DNA from: Alphaproteobacteria bacterium
GTDB taxonomy: Bacteria > Pseudomonadota > Alphaproteobacteria > UBA11136
DNA length: 33,543 bases
Assembly: GCA_016776635.1 (NCBI GenBank)
Contig: JADHSZ010000030.1
Span: 1 to 33,543, forward strand
Direction of reading: 5' to 3'
A model generated the notes under the pieces. The model was not told the origin of the DNA and did no database searches. It saw only the letters and a program-made list of their open reading frames with translations. Positions 9,201 through 15,899 of this stretch are shown here, one piece after another (the stretch's first letter is position 1; every line of letters begins with the position of its first letter). The position numbers were made by a program, and so were the translations under genes.

Positions 9201-9867
9201 GGCGTTCTCCCGAGCTCAACTGGGTAACGGGGTCGAAGACCCGGATGCCTTCAAGGTCGTCGCCAAACAGATCGAGCCGTGCCGGTTCTTCGCATCCCGG
9301 GGGGAATAGATCGATCAGCCCGCCTCTCACCGCGTATTCCCCGGCTTCGCGCACCGTATCCACGCGCTGATAGCCGTTGCGGGTGAGAAAGTCATAGAGG
9401 GAGTCCTGGGACACGGGATGGTTTTTCCGCAGGCGGACAACCTCTTCGGTCATCATGCCGCGGGGTGGAACACGCTGGAGAATGGCGCTGACAGTGGTCA
9501 CCACCACCAGCGGGATGTTCTGGTCCTTTCCCTGCTCTTTTTCCTGACCAGTGGAATACGCCGCCAGCCGGGATAGCGCCTCAATACGTCTCGCCACCAC
9601 CTCGCCATGGGGTGAAACGCGGTCATAGGGGACGCAATCCCAGGCCGGAATCCCCAGCACCTCCAGACCGGGTGCGAAAAATCCCAGCGCCTCGATCAGG
9701 GAAACGAGCCGGGATTCGTCGCGGGCCACATGGAGGATGACGGGCAGGTTTCCGGCCTTGGATCGGCATTCGATCAACCTTTCCAGAACCAGGGCGTCAT
9801 AACCTTCGGGAACCCCCCCGGCGTCAAAACGCCCAGGAGACAGAAGTATTTTTTCTATTTCTGTCAA
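6289..9867 (-). CDS. mfd: Transcription-repair coupling factor Mfd
   Basis: Mfd releases stalled RNA polymerase and recruits UvrA to lesions in transcribed strands. The 1192-residue protein is of normal length. Domains in order: the N-terminal UvrB-like region (to about residue 340); the RNA-polymerase-interacting CarD-like domain around 507-565 (VVHAEHGIGRFEGLE); the RecG-like translocase with Walker A GDVGFGKT near 654-661 and DEEQ near 754; helicase motifs with GRIGRSKTRAYAYL; and the C-terminal TRCF domain from about 1040 (YRRIARL ... RFGPVPQEVENL). The start is TTG at 9867, overlapping the sdhE stop by 4 bases, so the two genes are translationally coupled. It converges on the PleD-like gene with 12 bases between them. 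UvrA is encoded elsewhere in the window. Confidence 0.97.
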   Translation of the reverse strand: MTEIEKILLSPGRFDAGGVPEGYDALVLERLIECRSKAGNLPVILHVARDESRLVSLIEALGFFAPGLEVLGIPAWDCVPYDRVSPHGEVVARRIEALSRLAAYSTGQEKEQGKDQNIPLVVVTTVSAILQRVPPRGMMTEEVVRLRKNHPVSQDSLYDFLTRNGYQRVDTVREAGEYAVRGGLIDLFPPGCEEPARLDLFGDDLEGIRVFDPVTQLSSGERQQITLRPVSEFSLDPTTIERFRSGYRDLFGAGGGEDPLYEAVSSGRKMAGMEHWLPLFHETMETLFDYLPGAAITMDHQCEEAMTARHDMIRDYYEARTSLAGTERDTTVSYKPLPPEALYLEADEWNRLASSRASCVFSPFLPQEDSPASCDAGGRGGQDFAHVRSRPDADLFDAVKEVVENNRAEGRRVVLSASSEGSCERLAALLKDHGIDGVERVDSWPQIGGLPPQSVPLAMLGLEYGFSSPNILFISEQDILGDRFLRRRKKRRPAEDIIAEASSLTEGDMVVHAEHGIGRFEGLETLEVEKAPHDFVLLTYDGGDKLYVPVENIEVLSRYGGEDAGRPDRLGGVAWQARKARVKKRIRLIADELIRIAAQRELRDGEKLSPESGVFDEFCARFPYPETEDQLAAIEDTLDDMAGGKPMDRLICGDVGFGKTEVALRAAFVAAMNGVQVAIIVPTTLLCRQHFSLFKSRFSGLPLRIEQLSRLTTQSKAAEVREGLADGTINIVIGTHTLLGKKISFQHLGLLIVDEEQHFGVTQKERLKQLRADVHILTLTATPIPRTLQLALSGVREMSLIATPPIDRLAVRTFVLPFDPVVLREAILREHFRGGQTFYVCPRIKDLVGVEEKLREMAPEVSIVTVHGRMSAREMEDRITAFYDGKYDVLLSTSIIESGLDIPTANTLIVHRADMFGLSQLYQIRGRIGRSKTRAYAYLTLPPGRILAPAAQKRLEVLHNLDTLGAGFTLASHDLDIRGAGNLLGSEQSGHIREVGIELYQHMIEEAVAGARGTGAGTEEGEVTSQDWTPQITLGSPVLIPEDYIADLGLRLNLYRRIARLVDPAEIDAFAVELHDRFGPVPQEVENLFNIVAIKQYCRKAGVEKVDAGPKGAVLSFHNDTFANPSALVEFIATQAGTVKLRPDHKLVYRRDWSDPQVRLKGVQYLMRRISEVSAASPEEKEGAGGRRSPAL

Positions 9868-10142
9868 TTATTTACTTTATCTATCTTAATATTCAGAATC
9901 ATATCCATAACCTGGCTGTCGAGCTCGGGAGGAGGCCGCTTACGGCCACTAACCCACTTATAGAGATCGCTATCGTCCACATCGAGGATGGCTTCGAAAC
10001 TATCGAGCTGTTTAGCGTCGAGCCGGGGCAATTCGGTTCTGGCGAAGTGTCCGAGGATCAGATCAAGCTCACGGATTCCACGGTGGGTACAGCGAAAGAG
10101 AAGCCGTTTACGCCGCATCGCCTCGTCTTCCTTGCCGTTCAT
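9864..10142 (-). CDS. sdhE: FAD assembly factor SdhE
   Basis: The 92-residue protein helps covalent flavinylation of SdhA, the succinate dehydrogenase flavoprotein subunit. The diagnostic RGxxE motif is at residues 21-25 (RGIRE), preceded by RRKRLLFRCTH and followed by the family helices LDLILGHF and FEAILDVDDSDLYKWVSG. It is slightly longer than usual owing to a C-terminal NIKIDKVNN extension. The ATG at 10142 follows an AAGGGAAAGGG purine tract; the internal ATG at 10118 (MRRKRLL) is also possible. The order sdhE-mfd divergent from recG is the standard alphaproteobacterial arrangement. Confidence 0.93.
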   Translation of the reverse strand: MNGKEDEAMRRKRLLFRCTHRGIRELDLILGHFARTELPRLDAKQLDSFEAILDVDDSDLYKWVSGRKRPPPELDSQVMDMILNIKIDKVNN

Positions 10143-10269
10143 CCCTTCCCTTTCCCTTATTTAATGCCGGCCCCGCTATCGGGCTATGCGTGTTGGCATC
10201 CTTGCCCTAGGATATAAAGCCCTCGTCACCCTCTGTCAGCCTTTCCTGATCAAGGCCCGCTCCTTTCCC

Positions 10270-12351
10270 ATGCGACCGGATATCCTGTTTTCCCTGTTTT
10301 CTCCGGTAACGGCGCTTTCCGGCGTCGGCCCGCGGATCGCAAAGCAAATTGCGAAGGCTGCGGGTGAACATGTGGTGGATTTGTACTGGCATCGGCCTTC
10401 TTCCCTCATCGACAGGCGTTTCTCACCAACCATCGCGGAGGCGCCCGACGGCGCGGTGGCCACCATTACCCTCACTGTGGATGCCCATCTACCTCCTCAC
10501 AACCGCCGCCTCCCTTACCGGGTGCGGTGCAGCGATGCAACCGGAACCCTGGATTTGGTATTTTTTCACGCCCACCCCGATTATCTGATGAAGGTTCTTC
10601 CCGAGGGAGAAACACGTATCGTCAGCGGACGGGTCGAATATTTCCGCGACGAAATCCAGATGACCCACCCCGATCATATGGCCACCGTGGAGGAGCGCGA
10701 TTCCCTGGAAACGGTGGAGGCCCTCTACCCCTTAAGCGGGGGTCTTACCCAGAAAACCATGGGCAAAGCGGTCAAGGCGGCTCTGGAAATGGCTCCCGAT
10801 CTGCCGGAATGGATTGATGCCGCCTTTTTCAAGCAACAGAAATGGTCGTCTTGGAGACAAAGCCTTCTGGCGCTTCACGCACCCCAAGCCGAAGCCGATC
10901 TTGACGCCCGCACCCTGCCACGGCTGCGCCTCGCCTATGACGAAATCCTCGCCAGCCAACTGGCGCTGGCTTTGATTCGCGCTCAGTACCGCCGTCTCTC
11001 GGGACGCGCCATCACGGGGGACGGACATCTGCGGCAAGCGGCGCTTTCCGCCCTGCCCTTCCAGCTTACCGGGTCCCAGGAACAGGTTCTGGCCGAGATT
11101 ACCGAGGATATGAAAAGCAGCGGCCGCATGCTGCGCCTGTTACAAGGCGATGTGGGAAGCGGAAAAACGGTTGTCGCCTTTCTCGCCATGCTAACCGCCG
11201 CCGAGGCCGGAACCCAGGCCGTTATCATGGCGCCCACCGAGATTCTGGCGCGTCAGCACATGGCCACCATTGCGCCGCTGGCCGAGGCCGCCGGGGTCGA
11301 GGCAGTGCTTCTCACCGGTCGGGAAAAAGGAAAGAACCGGGGAAAAATACTCGACGGGCTGGCGACGGGAGAAACCATACTGGCCGTGGGCACCCATGCG
11401 CTGTTCCAGGAAGACGTTACCTTCGCCGATCTGTCATTTGCCGTCATCGACGAACAGCATCGTTTCGGCGTGCATCAACGCATGCTTCTGGCCGAGAAAG
11501 GCAAGGGAACGGATGTGCTGGTGATGACGGCGACGCCCATTCCGCGCACCCTGACCCAGGCTGCATTCGGCGATATGGATGTTTCGCGGCTGACGGAAAA
11601 ACCGCCCGGCCGCAGGCCCGTGGATACCAGGGTCGTGCCGGTCGCCCGTATCAACGATGTGGTGAACGCCATTTCCCGCTGTATTGCCAGGGGCGAGCGC
11701 GTCTATTGGGTCTGTCCCCTGATCGATGAATCCGAGGCCCTCGATCTGGCCGCGGCAACCGAGCGCTTCGACGCTCTTTCCCACGTTCTGGGAGAGCATG
11801 TGGGGCTCGTCCACGGCGCCATGAAGAGCAAGGAAAAGGACGCCGTCATGGCCCGTTTCGCCTCCGGCGAGATCACGGTGCTGGTGGCTACCACCGTCAT
11901 CGAGGTGGGGGTGGATGTGCCGGAAGCCACCATGATGGTGGTGGAACATGCCGAACGTTTCGGTCTCGCCCAGCTTCACCAGCTGCGTGGCCGCATCGGC
12001 CGTGGGGAGCGCGAGTCCCTGTGCCTCCTGTTGTATGCGCCGCCTTTGGGGAAAACCGCGCGGGCGCGGCTGGAAATCCTGCGCGCCAGCGATGATGGTT
12101 TTCATATTGCCGAAGAAGACCTGCGCCTGCGTGGCGCCGGCGAGGTTCTCGGCACGCGTCAGAGCGGCCTGCCCGAATTCCGCCTTGCCGATCTGGCGGA
12201 GCATGGCGATCTTCTGGCCGCGGCCCGCGATGATGCGCGGCTGATCCTCAACCGCGACCCCGGACTGGAATCGCCGCGCGGCGAGGCGTTAAAGGTGCTG
12301 CTTTATCTGTTTGAAAGGGATTCTGTAGTCAAATACGCCCGTTCGGGCTAG
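10270..12351 (+). CDS. recG: ATP-dependent DNA helicase RecG
   Basis: RecG remodels stalled replication forks and branched recombination intermediates. With the start at 10270 the protein is 693 residues and begins MRPDILFSLFSPVTALSGVGP, the usual alphaproteobacterial N terminus; an in-frame ATG 84 bases upstream would add an unsupported leader. Visible elements are the wedge/OB region (about 60-160), Walker A GDVGSGKT at 293-300, the DEQH box at 394-397, ATPIPRT, and the C-terminal motifs VIEVGVDVPEA and QLRGRIGRGERESLCLL. The last codons (VKYARSG, stop) lie inside the first copy of a tandem repeat. It is divergent from sdhE and converges on the DUF502 gene. No SOS-type box was seen upstream. 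Confidence 0.96.
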   Translation: MRPDILFSLFSPVTALSGVGPRIAKQIAKAAGEHVVDLYWHRPSSLIDRRFSPTIAEAPDGAVATITLTVDAHLPPHNRRLPYRVRCSDATGTLDLVFFHAHPDYLMKVLPEGETRIVSGRVEYFRDEIQMTHPDHMATVEERDSLETVEALYPLSGGLTQKTMGKAVKAALEMAPDLPEWIDAAFFKQQKWSSWRQSLLALHAPQAEADLDARTLPRLRLAYDEILASQLALALIRAQYRRLSGRAITGDGHLRQAALSALPFQLTGSQEQVLAEITEDMKSSGRMLRLLQGDVGSGKTVVAFLAMLTAAEAGTQAVIMAPTEILARQHMATIAPLAEAAGVEAVLLTGREKGKNRGKILDGLATGETILAVGTHALFQEDVTFADLSFAVIDEQHRFGVHQRMLLAEKGKGTDVLVMTATPIPRTLTQAAFGDMDVSRLTEKPPGRRPVDTRVVPVARINDVVNAISRCIARGERVYWVCPLIDESEALDLAAATERFDALSHVLGEHVGLVHGAMKSKEKDAVMARFASGEITVLVATTVIEVGVDVPEATMMVVEHAERFGLAQLHQLRGRIGRGERESLCLLLYAPPLGKTARARLEILRASDDGFHIAEEDLRLRGAGEVLGTRQSGLPEFRLADLAEHGDLLAAARDDARLILNRDPGLESPRGEALKVLLYLFERDSVVKYARSG

Positions 12352-12404
12352 GCGATCAAATACGCCCGTTCGGGCTAGGGTCAAATACGCCCGTTCGGGC
12401 TAGG
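12329..12404 (+). repeat. Three-copy 24-base tandem repeat spanning the recG stop codon
   Basis: Identical 24-base units start at 12329, 12356 and 12381, with spacers of 3 bases (cga) and 1 base (g). A fourth partial start (cgatcaaaa) follows the last unit. Each unit contains the palindrome GCCCGTTCGGGC and ends CTAGG. Copy 1 encodes the last residues and TAG stop of recG. Copy 2 begins 27 bases later, so its TAG is in the same frame. Copy 3 is offset by 25 bases and is out of frame. The array fills most of the gap before the convergent DUF502 gene. There is no T-run, so it is not a standard terminator, although the three hairpins could end or stabilise transcripts. Confidence 0.9.
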
Positions 12405-12424
12405 CGATCAAAAACCGGCCAGGG

Positions 12425-13255
12425 TTATTTCTTTTTCGTCACCAGAACCGGCGCGCGGCCCTTTTCCCTAAGGATATCCACATCCTCATAGGTGGCGGCG
12501 GAAGCCTTTTTAATTTCCTGCTCAGCCTTGGGGCGGCGGTCGGGCGGCGTCACGATGCCACCGGAGATCACCATCTTGATGGCTTCGTCCACGGGCATGC
12601 TGAGGGGAATGAGGTCTTTTTTCGGTATGAACAGCAAAAAGCCGGAGGTGGGGTTGGGCGTGGTGGGCAGGAACACGTTGACCACCTCTTCCTCGGTGAT
12701 GTTTTGGACCTCGCCTTCGGTGCGGCCGGTGATAAAGGCGATGGCCCACATTCCCCGCCGTGGATATTCCACCAGAACCGCCTCGCGAAAGGCGTTCGAC
12801 TGTTTCTTCAGGACGGTCTCGAAAATCTGTTTGATGGCGCCATAAACGCCGCTGATAACCGGCATGCGCCGGAGAATCCGCTCGCTGATGCGCAGGAAAA
12901 GCCTTCCCATAAATCCCGCCGTCAGCCAGCCGATGAGGATCAAGACCACGGCCACCACCACCAGCCCCAGCCCCGGAATATCGAACGGTAAATAGGTGGA
13001 GGGATTGTATTGGGCCGGGATAAGCGGCGTTACCTTGCCATCCACAAAGTCCACAAAGAGCCACGCCGCGTAAAGCGTAATGGTAATAGGCGCGGTAACA
13101 AGAATACCGGCGAGGAAATAGGTGCGAAGGCGCGCGCCAAGAGGCCCCCGATCGGGACTTTCACCGGGATTATTCCCGGGGTTCTTCCCGGGGTTCTTCC
13201 CAGTACTTTTCTCGTCCTGCCCGGAACTCTGTTCCGATGTGGCGTCGCTATTCAT
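12425..13255 (-). CDS. DUF502 family membrane protein
   Basis: The 276-residue protein matches the DUF502 family by its two N-terminal membrane segments (about 46-72, FLAGILVTAPITITLYAAW, and about 95-117, GLGLVVVAVVLILIGWLTAG). These are followed by RRMPVISGVYGAIKQIFET, then FLPTTPNPTSGFLLFIP and PVDEAIKMVISGG, all typical family blocks. The first 38 residues are a hydrophilic Gly/Pro/Asn-rich tail with tandem KNPG-like units, encoded by repeated 12-base DNA units around 13165-13200. Function is unknown; plant homologues (COV/LCV) affect vascular patterning or secretion, but no bacterial role is established to my knowledge. Location next to recG is common in alphaproteobacteria. Confidence 0.85.
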   Translation of the reverse strand: MNSDATSEQSSGQDEKSTGKNPGKNPGNNPGESPDRGPLGARLRTYFLAGILVTAPITITLYAAWLFVDFVDGKVTPLIPAQYNPSTYLPFDIPGLGLVVVAVVLILIGWLTAGFMGRLFLRISERILRRMPVISGVYGAIKQIFETVLKKQSNAFREAVLVEYPRRGMWAIAFITGRTEGEVQNITEEEVVNVFLPTTPNPTSGFLLFIPKKDLIPLSMPVDEAIKMVISGGIVTPPDRRPKAEQEIKKASAATYEDVDILREKGRAPVLVTKKK

Positions 13256-13286
13256 ACGAGATATTGTAAATTGTTACGGGGGGGTT

Positions 13287-13318
13287 CTCAACACTAGGCC
13301 ATGACCTAGGGCGTTGAG
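13287..13318. repeat. Imperfect 32-base inverted repeat between DUF502 and the first paralog gene
   Basis: The arms CTCAAC (13287-13292) and GTTGAG (13313-13318) are perfect, with inner CTAGG / CCTAG pairing around a CATGA centre and a small bulge. No T-run follows on either strand. It sits 31 bases before the DUF502 start codon, where it could be an operator, or after the upstream gene as a transcript-end structure. Confidence 0.55.
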
Positions 13319-13342
13319 TAAAAAGAGGAGCAGAGAACAGGG

Positions 13343-13693
13343 TTATTTTTTGTTCTCGCCGAACTTGTTCCAGTCGATGGCCACCTGCAAGGCGAGCCCC
13401 TCTTCATGGGTAACGAGCGATTTATTGGCATTACGGGGCAGAAGGATGCGTTTGTTTTTGCAATGCATGATCAACGCCGCCCCGATCTGATCCTGATTAA
13501 ACGAAATATTCGTGGTTACCGAAGGGTCGTCGAATTTAAACCGCAGGGAAATCCCGGCTTCGGAATCTTCATGGATATCAAATCCCGTAATTCGCGCCCG
13601 TGGCAGAACGTAATCCACCCGCTGGGCGTAATTAATCATGGATTCGAGAAGATCCTGTTGGTCGAAGATGATTTTTCGGATTTCACGAGCCAT
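13343..13693 (-). CDS. Unknown small protein, paralog 1 of 3
   Basis: I do not recognise this 116-residue protein. It is the most divergent of three related proteins in this 2.2-kb stretch. Shared features are a start of the form IRKIIFDQQDLLESMINYAQR, a mid-strand segment ISLRFKFDD, then QIGAALIMHCKNKRILLPR and a KSL motif followed by GLALQVAID. The predicted order is helix, beta strands, helix, strand. There is no signal peptide or membrane segment, so it is probably cytoplasmic. An AGAGAA purine stretch precedes the ATG. The 175 bases upstream are AT-rich and contain no other gene. Neighbours do not suggest a role. Confidence 0.75.
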   Translation of the reverse strand: MAREIRKIIFDQQDLLESMINYAQRVDYVLPRARITGFDIHEDSEAGISLRFKFDDPSVTTNISFNQDQIGAALIMHCKNKRILLPRNANKSLVTHEEGLALQVAIDWNKFGENKK

Positions 13694-13868
13694 GGATGGT
13701 TCTCTTTAATTTGGGAAATACCGCCCTTCCGCTATGAGTCTTTTGCTCCGGCCCCTTCTTCAGACCGCCTCCCGTTTTTCAAGGGAGAACAAGGCCCTGC
13801 CCCATATGATTGTACATATTTGGAATTAAATATTAGTAATAGCCCATTGGAGCTAAAGACTATTATTT

Positions 13869-14222
13869 TTACGCCTTAGTGTCGACGTGGATGTGGAGGG
13901 TAATGCCTTTTCCCGAGCCCTCTTTGTTCAAAGACAGGGATTTATTTGACTTTTTGGGAATGGGAATACGGAGAGAGCTGCAGAACATAAGCAGGGCCAC
14001 CGCGATTTTCGCGGTGACGAAGGTAACATCCTGATTTGCGGAGGATCCCTCTATGGGAGTATAGGTCAGGGTCAGGCTTGTAACTTCGCCATTACCGCTG
14101 GCCACCTTCATTTCCGCAAATCTGGTCTTGGGCAGAGAGATATTGCTCCGCATGCAGTAATTGACGATGGCGGACTGAACCTCGGCTTCACTAAAAATTA
14201 TTTCGCGTTTTTCCTGGGGCAT
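13869..14222 (-). CDS. Unknown small protein, paralog 2 of 3
   Basis: The protein is 117 residues when started at the ATG at 14222 (MPQEKREIIFSEAEV). An upstream in-frame start would add 23 hydrophobic residues absent from the paralogs, so I prefer the internal ATG, although the ribosome site is poor. The family pattern is clear: KREIIFSEAEVQSAIVNYC, LPKTRFAEM, TSLTLTY, KIAVALLMFCSSLRIPIPK, NKSLSL and GITLHIHVD. It resembles the third paralog most closely. The protein appears cytoplasmic and has no recognised catalytic motif; the two Cys residues are not arranged as a metal site. Function unknown. Confidence 0.75.
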   Translation of the reverse strand: MPQEKREIIFSEAEVQSAIVNYCMRSNISLPKTRFAEMKVASGNGEVTSLTLTYTPIEGSSANQDVTFVTAKIAVALLMFCSSLRIPIPKKSNKSLSLNKEGSGKGITLHIHVDTKA

Positions 14223-14308
14223 TTGTGAAATCTTATTTAAAAAAAAATAGGGGGTGATGCTCTGCTGAGGGCAAAAAAAGATAAACAACACGTAACCTTA
14301 TTTTACAA

Positions 14309-14320
14309 CCCCTTTAGGGG
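14309..14320 (-). terminator. Weak terminator-like hairpin after the DUF123 gene
   Basis: On the minus strand CCCC-TAAA-GGGG is followed by TTGTAAAAT, only a partial T-run. It lies 20 bases after the stop at 14340 and before the second paralog gene, so it may separate the two transcription units. Confidence 0.35.
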
Positions 14321-14339
14321 GGCATATCTAGTCATATTT

Positions 14340-14765
14340 TTAATTTTGCCCGCCTCTTTCTTCCGCCAGGACCAGGGGCCGCAGCTCGGAAAAATATGTC
14401 ATGAAAAAATACCCGGGATCGAAATGCCGGGGCAGGGTTAAAAGATGCGACACACATTGACGGCAATCGGAACTGCCGAAACCTGGAATGGGCGCGGCGA
14501 TGTCAGCCTGCCTAAGGAGTCCCGACACTATCTGGCATTCGTCTCCACCGGGAAGCAGGGCAACGCCGGTGATGCGCCCCTTGCGGGTCAGATAATCCAC
14601 ATGCCAGTGCAGAGATTTTTTAGGCCTGAGGTGTCTTTGGACGCGGGCACGCATCCCCCCCGCGCCCTTGGCGCTTCCCGCGTAGAGATAGCGGCCCGGA
14701 ACGAGGCTCCCCGCAGCCAGCCGTGGCGAGGGGAGCGTAATTTCCACCTCGGATTCAATCACCAA
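14340..14765 (-). CDS. DUF123 / GIY-YIG-like protein, 5' end uncertain
   Basis: The 141 residues from TTG 14765 carry the DUF123 pattern: PGRYLYAGSAKGAGGMRARVQRHLR, then HWHVDYLT, a Cys-containing middle (DECQIV) and GFGSSDCRQCVSHLL. DUF123 proteins are predicted nucleases of GIY-YIG type found alone or fused to endonuclease III in archaea. The start is odd. Conserved family residues GAYALVIE begin four codons before the only legal start (TTG), and the open frame continues upstream 29 codons to a TAG that is the stop of the preceding 68-residue gene. No ATG, GTG, CTG or other TTG lies in that stretch. An ATT start, stop readthrough or decay of the true start are all possible. Confidence 0.65.
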   Translation of the reverse strand: MVIESEVEITLPSPRLAAGSLVPGRYLYAGSAKGAGGMRARVQRHLRPKKSLHWHVDYLTRKGRITGVALLPGGDECQIVSGLLRQADIAAPIPGFGSSDCRQCVSHLLTLPRHFDPGYFFMTYFSELRPLVLAEERGGQN

Positions 14766-14849
14766 GGCATAGGCCCCCCGGGTACCGGAGACCCCGGTTT
14801 CGGCGCATTCCCGCCAGAGGGAGTCGACCTTTGCGGAAATAATGCTGAT

Positions 14850-15056
14850 CTATAATTCTGTAACTGATTCGACAACGAATCCAAGATCGGGCGGATGCTT
14901 GTTCTCCGCCCTTTTCCGGGCCTCTTCAGGGCTTCCCGCCAGAAAAGTAATGTAGTTGATCTCGCCCCAATCATCGCTGAAGTTGGGATGTGAATCTCCT
15001 TCCCGAAGAGCATCGCGGACCTTCTGGTTATAAATGGCGACTTCGTAATTTTTCAT
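14850..15056 (-). CDS. Small conserved-looking protein of unknown function (68 residues)
   Basis: The protein starts at ATG 15056, preceded by a strong GGAGGGA ribosome site 6-8 bases away, and ends at TAG 14850. It is acidic and soluble, beginning MKNYEVAIYNQKVRDALREG, with SDDWGEINYITFLAGSPEEARKRAE and a closing GFVVESV strand. This beta-alpha-beta pattern with an EEARKRAE helix resembles small proteins I have seen in other Rhodospirillales genomes, but I cannot name a family. Its stop codon is in frame with the DUF123-like coding region downstream, so the two could be translationally linked. Confidence 0.7.
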   Translation of the reverse strand: MKNYEVAIYNQKVRDALREGDSHPNFSDDWGEINYITFLAGSPEEARKRAENKHPPDLGFVVESVTEL

Positions 15057-15160
15057 GTCAGTCCCTCCAAGAGGTGGCCTCCTTGCGAGATTCGTTTCTT
15101 AATTAGTTCAGTACCGCAGAGATCATCAATGACCGGCACTAAACACATGGCGCTGAATAA

Positions 15161-15505
15161 CTATGCCCTCTTTTTGGCTGTGCGATCAATGCGAATGCAA
15201 AGTGATACCATCTCCCCCATCTTACTCAGGGATTTCACCCCGCCACGGGGAAGACGCAGGCGTATCAGGCGAGAATAGTTAATCAACGCGGCGCCGATCT
15301 GGGCGTGACTTATGGTCACGATTTTTCCCTTGGCGGGGGCCTTATAGGTTATGTCCAGGCTCAGTTCGCCCCTCTCCCCCTGGGTCGTCTCCATATCCTC
15401 AATGTCCGCGTTCGGCAGCTCAACTTCGTAACGCAGGCAATAATCTATTATCGCCGCCCAGACTTCGGATTTTGAAAAGATGATCTCTCTCTGCTCCGTG
15501 GGCAT
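15161..15505 (-). CDS. Unknown small protein, paralog 3 of 3
   Basis: The 114-residue protein starts at ATG 15505 with an AAAAAGG stretch about 10 bases upstream. It shares with its two neighbours the blocks QREIIFSKSEVWAAIIDYC, LPNADIEDM, LSLDITYKAP, QIGAALINYSRLIRLRLPR and KSLSKMGEMVSLCIRID. Together the three define a small family with an N-terminal helix, a central strand pair, the QIGAALI helix and a final strand. It is predicted cytoplasmic with a basic end (TAKKRA). The region upstream is the divergent gap before the 59-residue gene and globin. Function unknown. Confidence 0.78.
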   Translation of the reverse strand: MPTEQREIIFSKSEVWAAIIDYCLRYEVELPNADIEDMETTQGERGELSLDITYKAPAKGKIVTISHAQIGAALINYSRLIRLRLPRGGVKSLSKMGEMVSLCIRIDRTAKKRA

Positions 15506-15689
15506 GGCGACGCCTTTTTCTGCGGTTCAGAGGACATTTTATGTATTGAGCCGTGATTAAACCAAAACTTTTCTTTAGCTGTATGAGCCGCCATTATAGC
15601 ACTATGAAGGGGCTCCATGCGGGCGGAAGATGGTTGTTTCCATCTGGATGGGGCCGTGACCTGCCGATCATCATAGTCGAGGGAATGAA

Positions 15690-15869
15690 ATGGCCGAGAA
15701 ACGCAGCGGCAAGGTAAGACGTCATGGCGAGGGCCGGCGTTCCCTTGAAAGAGACACCCTGGACGGTCTGGTAGACCTCATCGAAAAGATCCGTTCCGGT
15801 GAGGACAAACGCGTGCCAAAGAAGAGGCGGGACGAGGAAGACCGGCGGCACCAGGACAGCGAGTCCTAG
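15690..15869 (+). CDS. Small highly charged protein upstream of the globin gene
   Basis: This 59-codon frame runs ATG 15690 to TAG 15869. It is supported by a GAGGGA ribosome site 6-8 bases before the ATG and by its position 30 bases upstream of the globin gene on the same strand. The product is rich in Arg, Lys, Glu and Asp: MAEKRSGKVRRHGEG, then an amphipathic helix LDGLVDLIEKIRSGED, and a tail of KKRRDEEDRRHQDSES. It looks like a small soluble or nucleic-acid-associated protein, partly disordered. I do not recognise a family. The opposite-strand frame over the same bases is judged to be a shadow. Confidence 0.6.
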   Translation: MAEKRSGKVRRHGEGRRSLERDTLDGLVDLIEKIRSGEDKRVPKKRRDEEDRRHQDSES

Positions 15870-15899
15870 CAACTCGTTTTCATCAGGGAAGGGAAACCA

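Noticed and set aside
10186..10269. Upstream in-frame start for recG
   Set aside because: Family N termini begin at the residues encoded from 10270; the upstream stretch has no family similarity.
12329..12404. A CRISPR array
   Set aside because: The repeats are only 24 bases with 1- to 3-base spacers and overlap a coding end; there are no unique spacers and no cas genes.
15594..15872. A 92-codon minus-strand frame with hydrophobic content
   Set aside because: It is opposite the 59-residue plus-strand gene, which has a good ribosome site and sits in step with the globin gene.
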